From an uncultured bacterium (lineage in GTDB: Bacteria; Cyanobacteriota; Vampirovibrionia; Gastranaerophilales; Gastranaerophilaceae): DNA of 10,827 bases. The translations under genes were made by a program, and so were the position numbers. The stretch is taken from the NCBI GenBank assembly GCA_902765655.1, contig CACXAK010000026.1, positions 1-10,827 on the forward strand. Reading direction: 5' to 3'. A model generated the notes under the pieces. The model was not told where the DNA came from, ran no database searches, and was given only the letters and a program-made list of their open reading frames with translations. Of the stretch, positions 5,291 through 10,827 are shown in pieces (position 1 is the first letter of the stretch; every line of letters starts with the position of its first letter).

Positions 5291-7888
5291 ATGTTAGATT
5301 TTGATAAGTTTACAAATTATTCTCAGGAAATTTTATCATCGGCAAGCAATTTGATGAGCTCTTATAAAAACTCACAAATTGAGCCGGAACACATTATGCT
5401 TGCAATGATTAAGGATAAAGGAATTATTAAAGATTACCTTGAAGATTTAAAACTTCTGAATCAAAATTTTATAAACAAAGTAGTTGAGCGTATCGAAAGT
5501 CTGCCAAAACTTTCAACTCCAGTTAATCCGCAGGGCATATATATGTCAACCGACACAGGCAGATTATTGGAACTTGCGATTGCAGAAAGTGAAAAAATTA
5601 AAGACCAATTCGTCGGAATAGAAGCAATTCTGCTTGCGATGACGAATCTTGAAAACTCCAATATAAAAACTTTACTTGATAATTTCGGAGTAAATTCATC
5701 AAAAATATTAAATGCAATGAAAAAAATAAGAGGTAATAAAAAAGTGGATAGTAAAAATGCAGAAGAAAATATGAAGGCACTTGAAAAATATTCAACCGAT
5801 TTAACGGAAATGGCACGCAAAGGCAAGCTTGACCCTGTTATTGGCCGAGATGAAGAAGTCCGCAGAATTATGCAGGTTTTAAACCGCAGAACAAAAAATA
5901 ATCCCGTTTTAATCGGAGAACCGGGTGTCGGTAAAACCGCTATCATTGAAGGACTTGCCCAAAGAATTGTCCGCGGGGATGTTCCCGAAAGTTTGAAAGA
6001 CGTGAAACTCATTTCACTAGATTTGGGTGCACTGGTTGCAGGGGCAAAATACAGAGGAGAATTTGAAGAACGATTAAAAGCCGTACTGAAAGAAGTAGAA
6101 GATTCAAACGGTGAAATTGTAATGTTCATTGATGAACTTCATACTGTTGTCGGTGCAGGCGCAACAGAGGGTTCAATGGACGCCGGGAATTTACTGAAAC
6201 CAATGCTTGCAAGAGGTGTTTTAAGAACAATCGGAGCAACGACAATCAATGAATACAGAAAATATATTGAAAAAGATCCCGCTTTGGAACGTCGTTTTCA
6301 GCCGGTACTTGTAGAAGAACCATCTGTAGAAGACACTATAAGTATTTTAAGAGGTTTAAAAGAAAAATATGAAGTTCACCACGGAATAAGAATTTTGGAC
6401 AGTGCGATTGTGGAAGCCGCAAAATTATCTGACAGATACATAACCGACAGATTTTTACCCGATAAAGCAATAGATTTGATTGATGAAGCCGCAAGTTCAC
6501 TGCGTATTCAAATCGATTCAATGCCGGAAGAAATCGATTCTATGACACGTCAGAAAATGCAGCTCGAAATTGAACGTGAAGCACTGAAAAAAGAAGAAAG
6601 CGAAGAATCGAAATCTAAAATTGAAGATATTAATAAAAAAGTATCTGATTTACAGAGTAAAATTGACGTACTTCAATCACAGTGGGAAAAAGAAAAATCT
6701 TCAATTACTTCCGAAACAGATATCAAAGATCAGATAAATCAGGTCAATAATCAGATTGAAGAAGCTGAACGTAATATGGATTTGCAGCGTGCAGCCGAAT
6801 TAAAATACGGCAAATTGCTTGAACTTCAAAAGCAATTAAATGCGTATGAAAACAAAGAAAAAATTGAAAATAAATTATTAAAAGAAGAAGTTGAAGCATC
6901 AGATATTGACGAAGTTGTTTCAAAATGGACCGGAATCCCTGTTACAAAGCTTGTAGAATCCGAAATGGACAAACTTTTACATATGGAAGATGTTTTACAT
7001 AAACGTCTTGTAGGACAAGAAGAAGCTGTAGATACGGTTTCTGATGCAATTCGCCGTGCAAGATCAGGACTGAAAGACCCTAAACGCCCTATCGGAACAT
7101 TTTTATTCTTAGGGCCGACCGGTGTTGGGAAAACTGAACTTGCAAAATCATTAGCAGAATTTATGTTTAATGATGAAGATGCACTGATTCGAATTGATAT
7201 GTCTGAATATATGGAAAAACACAATGTAGCACGATTAGTCGGAGCTCCTCCCGGATATGTCGGATACGAAGAAGGCGGACAACTGACAGAAGCCGTAAGA
7301 CGTAAACCATATTCAGTCGTACTTTTTGATGAAATAGAAAAAGCCCACCCTGATGTATTTAATATAATGCTTCAGATTTTTGATGACGGACGATTAACAG
7401 ATTCAAAAGGTAGAACGATTGATTTTAAAAATACTTTGATAATTATGACGAGTAATATCGGCAGCGATATTATTTTGGAAAACACTTTAAACTCAATGGT
7501 TTCACCTGAAAAATTCAATGATACAAAAGAACAAGTGCTTGAAGTCTTAAGACAAAAATTTAAACCTGAATTCCTTAACAGAATAGATGAAACAATTTTC
7601 TTTAAAGCATTGAATTTACAACAATTAAGTAAAATTGTAGATATTCAGATGGATTATTTGAGAAAGTTACTTAAAGATCAGGAATTAACTTTTGAGATTT
7701 CTGAAGATGCAAAAGAATTTTTGGCAACTCAGGGCTTCAATCCTGTATACGGTGCAAGACCACTCAAACGTGTAATTCGCCAAATGATTGAAAATCCATT
7801 GTCTAAAAAAATTCTTGCTCAGGAATTTGTCAAAGGAGATAATATAAAAATTGATATTAATAATGATGAAATTAGTTTCTCAAAATAA
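5291..7888 (+). CDS. clpB: ATP-dependent disaggregase ClpB
   Basis: This 865-residue Hsp100 chaperone works in the cytoplasm as a hexamer and, with the DnaK system, pulls polypeptides out of aggregates. Order of domains: Clp N-domain repeats (about 1-150); AAA module 1 with Walker A GEPGVGKT (209-216), Walker B VMFIDE (277-282), pore-loop segment KYRGEFEER and the arginine-finger segment ALERRF; a full-length coiled-coil middle domain (about 410-525, including LQSQWEKEK and AERNMDLQRAAELKYGKL); AAA module 2 with Walker A GPTGVGKT (608-615), GYVGYEEGG pore loop, Walker B VVLFDE (676-681) and sensor 2 GARPLKR. The long middle domain separates ClpB from ClpA and ClpC, and no IGF-type ClpP-binding loop was noticed in module 2. 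Every key residue appears intact. It has its own promoter. The 80 bases after it hold only A/T palindromes, so some transcripts may continue into the next gene. Confidence 0.98.
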   Translation: MLDFDKFTNYSQEILSSASNLMSSYKNSQIEPEHIMLAMIKDKGIIKDYLEDLKLLNQNFINKVVERIESLPKLSTPVNPQGIYMSTDTGRLLELAIAESEKIKDQFVGIEAILLAMTNLENSNIKTLLDNFGVNSSKILNAMKKIRGNKKVDSKNAEENMKALEKYSTDLTEMARKGKLDPVIGRDEEVRRIMQVLNRRTKNNPVLIGEPGVGKTAIIEGLAQRIVRGDVPESLKDVKLISLDLGALVAGAKYRGEFEERLKAVLKEVEDSNGEIVMFIDELHTVVGAGATEGSMDAGNLLKPMLARGVLRTIGATTINEYRKYIEKDPALERRFQPVLVEEPSVEDTISILRGLKEKYEVHHGIRILDSAIVEAAKLSDRYITDRFLPDKAIDLIDEAASSLRIQIDSMPEEIDSMTRQKMQLEIEREALKKEESEESKSKIEDINKKVSDLQSKIDVLQSQWEKEKSSITSETDIKDQINQVNNQIEEAERNMDLQRAAELKYGKLLELQKQLNAYENKEKIENKLLKEEVEASDIDEVVSKWTGIPVTKLVESEMDKLLHMEDVLHKRLVGQEEAVDTVSDAIRRARSGLKDPKRPIGTFLFLGPTGVGKTELAKSLAEFMFNDEDALIRIDMSEYMEKHNVARLVGAPPGYVGYEEGGQLTEAVRRKPYSVVLFDEIEKAHPDVFNIMLQIFDDGRLTDSKGRTIDFKNTLIIMTSNIGSDIILENTLNSMVSPEKFNDTKEQVLEVLRQKFKPEFLNRIDETIFFKALNLQQLSKIVDIQMDYLRKLLKDQELTFEISEDAKEFLATQGFNPVYGARPLKRVIRQMIENPLSKKILAQEFVKGDNIKIDINNDEISFSK

Positions 7889-7968
7889 TTATTAACTTTT
7901 ATTTTTACAAATAACTCAGCAAAAAAATATTTTTCAGTTTTTATAGTATATATTAATAAAGGGTACAT

Positions 7969-8394
7969 ATGATTAATAATAATTTATATCATATCAGAGA
8001 TCTTGCTATAAAATTGAATAATTCAATGCATCTGACAGCAGATGCATATAGTTCGCTCGAAAAAGAATATGCGAATTTTATGAGTGAAGTTGCTAAATCT
8101 CCTACACAAGGATATTTAATAAAACAACAATACCTTAATATCGAACACAAGCATAATGGGAATATGTATATAGAAAATTTAGAAAGAATCAAACAATCTC
8201 CATTGATCAATGCGATAAAAAGAGAAATTCAAGATAAAATAAATGAATTATATCCAAATACAAAAATTGTAAGAAAATATATAATACAAAACAAACGTAT
8301 TTCTGTTGAATTTGTAAAAGAGAAAAAAGGATATAATATATTTGATAAATTTATTATGAATACGCAAAAACTAAAAGAAATATTATTTAAATAA
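7969..8394 (+). CDS. Hypothetical protein, 141 residues, very AT-rich
   Basis: I do not recognise this gene. The ATG at 7969 has AAAGGGT (7958-7964) just upstream, a good ribosome binding site. The product is mostly helical in pattern and basic, with no signal peptide, membrane segment or Cys. Visible stretches are an N-terminal helix region (IRDLAIKLNNSMHL), SLEKEYANFMSEV, a central IEHKHNGNMYIENLERIK, and a basic C-terminal part (IVRKYIIQNKRISVEFVKEKKG). It uses AT-ending codons (AAA, ATA, AAT, TTA) even more than its neighbours, which may mark a fast-evolving or acquired gene. TATAGT (7942-7947) is a possible -10, but no -35 supports it, so it may be transcribed by read-through from clpB. 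Confidence 0.72.
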   Translation: MINNNLYHIRDLAIKLNNSMHLTADAYSSLEKEYANFMSEVAKSPTQGYLIKQQYLNIEHKHNGNMYIENLERIKQSPLINAIKREIQDKINELYPNTKIVRKYIIQNKRISVEFVKEKKGYNIFDKFIMNTQKLKEILFK

Positions 8395-8402
8395 TATAAA
8401 AT

Positions 8403-8432
8403 TTGTTTAAATATGTATAATTGTGCTAAAAT
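8403..8432 (+). promoter_or_regulatory. Promoter region of the orphan-nagZ unit (two candidate -10 elements)
   Basis: Option one is TTGTTT (8403-8408), 18 bases, then TGC-TAAAAT (-10 at 8427-8432), an extended -10 with start near 8439. Option two is TATAAT (8416-8421) without a matching -35, with start near 8428. The choice matters: option two puts nearly the whole inverted repeat at 8425-8464 into the mRNA, option one removes most of its left arm and makes the repeat look like an operator. Confidence 0.5.
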
Positions 8433-8464
8433 CTTCTTATCAGAATTGATGAGGAGATTTTAGT
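8425..8464 (+). other. Long inverted repeat that buries the ribosome binding site of the 198-residue gene
   Basis: Bases 8425-8442 pair with 8447-8464 over 18 positions with no mismatch at RNA level: 15 Watson-Crick pairs and three G-U pairs, with a 4-base loop GAAT. The right arm contains GAGGAG (8451-8456), the Shine-Dalgarno sequence, and the stem ends one base before the ATG at 8466. The left arm carries the matching anti-site CTTCTT. Folded, it should block ribosome entry. There is no T-run after it, so it is not an intrinsic terminator. Confidence 0.75.
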
Positions 8465-8465
8465 T

Positions 8466-9062
8466 ATGACAAAAACTGCAGTAAAAAGTGTAAAATTTGA
8501 TCCGGGGTTTGCACAGCATACAACAATTTTATCTATAAACTTAGAATATATTTATTCAAAAATTAATTCATTTAAAAATTTCGGGCAAAAAAAATCAAGC
8601 TTTAAATTTAATTATAATCAAATTCAGAGAATGGTCGATAATAATATAGGTTTTTGCCTTGGAAGTATTCTTTGGGCAGTTTATATAAAATCACTCGGAG
8701 ATTTGCCTATTGATGGAAATCCGTGCTTTGGAGACACTTTTGACAAAGATGAAACCTGCGGGGAAATTGATTTTTCAATTGAATATTATGAACAGCTGAA
8801 AAAAGATGCAAAATATTATCTTGGTCAAAACTATGAGATAAATCCTCTTGCAATTACAATTTTGAACTTATATAAAGAATTCCTGCTGGAAAATAAAAAT
8901 TTTGTATCTACAAAGACAACAAACGATATTGTTTTACCTAAAGATATAAAAACACCTTCCGAAGCTGATTTGAGTAAAATTCATGAAAAAATTGAAGAAG
9001 TTATAAAATCAGGGAATTTACTTGAATTAACATCAGTATTTGGGCTTATCTATGGGAATTAG
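8466..9062 (+). CDS. Hypothetical protein, 198 residues, overlapping nagZ
   Basis: I do not recognise this gene. The ATG at 8466 has GAGGAG 9 bases before it, inside a stable hairpin. There is no signal peptide. Residues about 57-75 (MVDNNIGFCLGSILWAVYIK) contain a moderately hydrophobic stretch that may be a buried helix rather than a membrane span. Three Cys occur close together in residues about 64-98 (GFCLG, NPCFGD, ETCGE), separated by acidic residues; a metal site is conceivable but unproven. The C-terminal third is helical and charged (ADLSKIHEKIEEVIKSG). The last 11 bases overlap the nagZ start, so the two proteins are probably made from one mRNA with coupled translation, and a role near cell-wall recycling is a guess from that position. 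Confidence 0.8.
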   Translation: MTKTAVKSVKFDPGFAQHTTILSINLEYIYSKINSFKNFGQKKSSFKFNYNQIQRMVDNNIGFCLGSILWAVYIKSLGDLPIDGNPCFGDTFDKDETCGEIDFSIEYYEQLKKDAKYYLGQNYEINPLAITILNLYKEFLLENKNFVSTKTTNDIVLPKDIKTPSEADLSKIHEKIEEVIKSGNLLELTSVFGLIYGN

Positions 9063-10029
9063 CTTGAGAGAAAAACTATATCAAATGTTCATCCTCGGAC
9101 TTGAAGGCGGTGAATATGAATATGCCCTGCAGCAAGGCCTGGGAGGTGTTATATTCTTTTCAAAAGATATTCACTCCGAAAACCAATTTAAAGAATTGAT
9201 TAAAAACATAAAAACAAAAAGCTTAATTCCGCCCTTCCTATCAATTGATCAGGAAGGCGGGAGAGTCGAACGAACAGAAAATATACATGGCGGCAAAAAA
9301 TATTTATCTGCAAAATTCGCATTTGAAAAAGGGGAGGATTTTTTAGCCGAACAAACAAAACAAATTGCGCGTGAACTCAAATCATACGGGATAAATCTTA
9401 ACTTTGCGCCATGCATAGATGTTAATACAAATCCTGACAATCCGATAATCGGAGAAAGAGCGTTTTCATCAAAGCCGGATGAAGTTATAAAGGGGGAAGA
9501 AATAGTATCGAAAATATACCGCGATAACGGAATTATTCCATGCGTTAAGCATTATCCCGGACATGGAGATGCAAATACCGACAGCCATTTGACTTTACCA
9601 AAAATAAATTTAACTCTTGAGCAAATGGAACAAACCCATATCAGACCATTTAAATATGCCATACAAAATAAAGCAGATACGATTATGGCTGCTCATTTGC
9701 ATTGCACTTGCTTTGAACAGGACGAAATTCCGACTTCACTAAGCAAAAATGCTTTGTCATTTTTGAGAAATAATTTGGGATTTAACGGAGTAATAATTTC
9801 TGATGATATGATAATGAAAGGAGTTGCCAAATTCGGTCAGCTCGATGCCTGCATAATGGGAATTAAAGCGGGTTTAAACATGTTTATTTACAGAAATTCC
9901 GATACTTCAACCATTAATATGATTGAAGAATTATACAAAATCGCAAAAAATGATAACGAATTAAAAAACAAAATAGAAGATTCTTACAATCATATTTGTA
10001 AATTAAAAATGGAATATAAAATAATTTAG
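9052..10029 (+). CDS. nagZ: Beta-N-acetylhexosaminidase, glycoside hydrolase family 3 (NagZ)
   Basis: NagZ removes N-acetylglucosamine from anhydro-muropeptides in peptidoglycan recycling. With ATG 9052 it has 325 residues, the single-domain size of cytoplasmic NagZ, and no signal peptide. Visible are SLREKLYQMF at the start, IDQEGGRVERT, NPIIGERAFS, KHYPGHG (166-172), the flexible-loop catalytic Asp-His pair as TDSH (D177, H179), and the nucleophile segment ISDDMIMKG with the SDD at 250-252. All active-site residues are in place. I prefer ATG 9052 over the TTG at 9040, because the extra residues are not typical of the family; its own ribosome binding site is weak (GGG at 9042-9044), which fits coupling to the upstream gene by the 11-base overlap. 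The only other family-3 option, a secreted beta-glucosidase, is unlikely given the KHYPGHG/DSH pattern. Confidence 0.95.
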   Translation: MGISLREKLYQMFILGLEGGEYEYALQQGLGGVIFFSKDIHSENQFKELIKNIKTKSLIPPFLSIDQEGGRVERTENIHGGKKYLSAKFAFEKGEDFLAEQTKQIARELKSYGINLNFAPCIDVNTNPDNPIIGERAFSSKPDEVIKGEEIVSKIYRDNGIIPCVKHYPGHGDANTDSHLTLPKINLTLEQMEQTHIRPFKYAIQNKADTIMAAHLHCTCFEQDEIPTSLSKNALSFLRNNLGFNGVIISDDMIMKGVAKFGQLDACIMGIKAGLNMFIYRNSDTSTINMIEELYKIAKNDNELKNKIEDSYNHICKLKMEYKII

Positions 10030-10044
10030 TATTATTTATTTTTT
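10019..10044. terminator. Possible weak A/T-only terminator between convergent genes
   Basis: AAATAAT (10019-10025) pairs with ATTATTT (10031-10037) around TTAGT, followed by a T-rich run on the + strand (10039-10044). The stem has no G-C pair and spans the nagZ stop and part of the opposing gene's end. It is the only candidate terminator between the two genes and may not work well. Confidence 0.3.
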
Positions 10045-10739
10045 ATCCTTGTAAACCAATCTTCAGGAAGTTTTTTATCTAATTTCATTTCCATAAAATC
10101 CGCATATTCAGGGTAATCTATTCTTTCTTTTGCTAGTTCTGAAATTGCAAAATCACATGAAGAATCATTTTTATTCATTTTATGAAATCCTAATTTTTCA
10201 TAAAATAATGCGGCTTCTTTATATGCAACCAAAAATGCATCACTGAATCTGTCTTTTGAAGCTTTTAAAACTTTAGTCAATAGTTTTTTACCTATATTTT
10301 TACCCCTGTATGACGGCTTTACTGCAAGAGAATCAATATAAAGAGTATCATCATCCTTCAATACTCTGTTTAAATCCAAAGATCTGGTATACAATGCGCC
10401 CACCAAATGTTTTTTCTTATCTTTTATAAGTAAAACAGTTGTATCAGGTTGTTGAAAATATTTTTTATATGACTCTACACTCGAACTGATATAATCATCA
10501 TAAACCCTTATATCTAAGGTAGATTTACGGCATTTTTCCCAAAACGGATGAGAAGAAGTGTTCGCAAAAATATCAAGAAAAAATTTCCCTATATCCTTAT
10601 AAAATTTATCTGAATACGATTGCTTATAATCAATTTCCGAACAATACAAAAGACCTTTTGGACTTCGCATTGTAAATGGCTTTACGGGACACCTCAGGGA
10701 CGAAAAAGATATTGAATTGTTAGTATTATTAACTTGCAT
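10032..10739 (-). CDS. GNAT-family N-acetyltransferase, 235 residues
   Basis: A predicted acetyl-CoA-dependent acetyltransferase with unknown substrate. The core lies at about 95-190: strand VLLIKDKKKHLVGALYT, then motif A TLYIDSLAVKPSYRGKNIG (132-150) with the acetyl-CoA pyrophosphate loop R145-G-K-N-I-G150, then motif B AALFYEKLGFHK (176-187) with Y180 in the place where many family members keep a general-acid Tyr. The first 30 residues are an extension before the fold, beginning MQVNNTNNSISFSSLR; similar N-terminal SF-type motifs are, as I recall, common in Gastranaerophilales proteins. Residues 190-235 are an extra tail ending in LPEDWFTRI. The start at 10739 has only a weak site (AGAAG, 1 base away), but the next Met (residue 24) has none. 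It runs against nagZ with 2 bases between stops. Confidence 0.88.
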   Translation of the reverse strand: MQVNNTNNSISFSSLRCPVKPFTMRSPKGLLYCSEIDYKQSYSDKFYKDIGKFFLDIFANTSSHPFWEKCRKSTLDIRVYDDYISSSVESYKKYFQQPDTTVLLIKDKKKHLVGALYTRSLDLNRVLKDDDTLYIDSLAVKPSYRGKNIGKKLLTKVLKASKDRFSDAFLVAYKEAALFYEKLGFHKMNKNDSSCDFAISELAKERIDYPEYADFMEMKLDKKLPEDWFTRIKNK

Positions 10740-10771
10740 GCTTCTGTATTAAAATTCAAACATATTTTTTT

Positions 10772-10801
10772 TTGCGAAAATTCTAATTCTTATGGTATAC
10801 T
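10772..10801 (+). promoter_or_regulatory. Rightward promoter for a gene beyond the window
   Basis: TTGCGA (10772-10777, four of six) and TATACT (10796-10801, five of six) are 18 bases apart, and TGG directly before the -10 makes it an extended -10. Transcription would start near 10808 and run rightward, divergent from the acetyltransferase gene. Bases 10802-10827 hold no start codon, so the gene lies outside. Confidence 0.6.
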
Positions 10802-10827
10802 AAACCTATAAAAAATAAAATTAAAAT

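Noticed and set aside
5461..6129. A 222-codon open frame on the - strand inside clpB
   Set aside because: It lies entirely over the conserved N-domain and first AAA module of clpB, shows no family motif and has a Ser/Phe/Leu-rich composition typical of the antisense of an Asp/Glu/Lys-rich gene.
7889..7968. Terminator after clpB
   Set aside because: Only A/T-only stems (such as TTATTT/AAATAA at 7899-7914) without a T-run were found; this is not enough to call one.
9040..9051. Longer nagZ start at TTG 9040
   Set aside because: The added residues are not typical of NagZ, whose N-terminus fits the ATG at 9052; TTG is a rarer start.
1..10827. A novel defence island, phage or mobile element
   Set aside because: No integrase, transposase, nuclease, toxin-antitoxin pair, direct-repeat array or tRNA attachment site was seen. 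The recognisable genes are housekeeping or signalling genes.

Overview
The window is AT-rich and densely coded. It carries ten protein genes, nine on the + strand and one on the - strand, and no RNA gene, insertion sequence or CRISPR array was seen. The best guess for the host is an uncultured gut-type bacterium of the non-photosynthetic cyanobacterial sister lineage (Vampirovibrionia/Melainabacteria, Gastranaerophilales-like). The reasons are the low GC, a glutamyl-tRNA synthetase whose N-terminus reads like cyanobacterial GltX, and an N-terminal ISFSS-type motif on the acetyltransferase. This placement is inference; no marker gene in the window settles it.

Layout. Positions 2-1614 hold a two-component pair: a HisKA-type histidine kinase cut by the left edge, then 2 bases later a NarL/LuxR-type response regulator. 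Positions 1694-3205 encode an exported protein of unknown function with a beta-propeller-like middle and a long charged coiled-coil tail. A good extended -10 promoter follows and drives gltX (3305-4783), which ends in a 14-bp perfect hairpin terminator. A small acidic protein of 72 residues (4927-5145) forms a unit of its own, with a structured leader and its own terminator. clpB (5291-7888) follows with its own promoter; no convincing terminator follows it. Next come a very AT-rich orphan gene (7969-8394) and a two-gene unit in which a 198-residue orphan (8466-9062) overlaps nagZ (9052-10029) by 11 bases. A GNAT acetyltransferase (10032-10739, - strand) converges on nagZ with 2 bases between the stop codons. 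A promoter pointing rightward (10772-10801) serves a gene beyond the window.

How the genes relate. gltX (translation), clpB (protein disaggregation) and nagZ (peptidoglycan recycling) are housekeeping genes in separate transcription units. The kinase and regulator form one signalling pair, and the exported protein just downstream could be one of its targets, though nothing in the sequence proves it. The 198-residue orphan is probably translationally coupled to nagZ.

The most notable signal is an 18-bp RNA-compatible stem at 8425-8464. It buries the ribosome binding site of the 198-residue orphan and ends one base before its ATG. A weaker fold of the same logic precedes the 72-residue gene. 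I found no evidence of a defence system or other large novel system. Several gene starts differ from the longest reading frame because Shine-Dalgarno sequences point to internal ATGs (1694, 3305, 4927, 9052).
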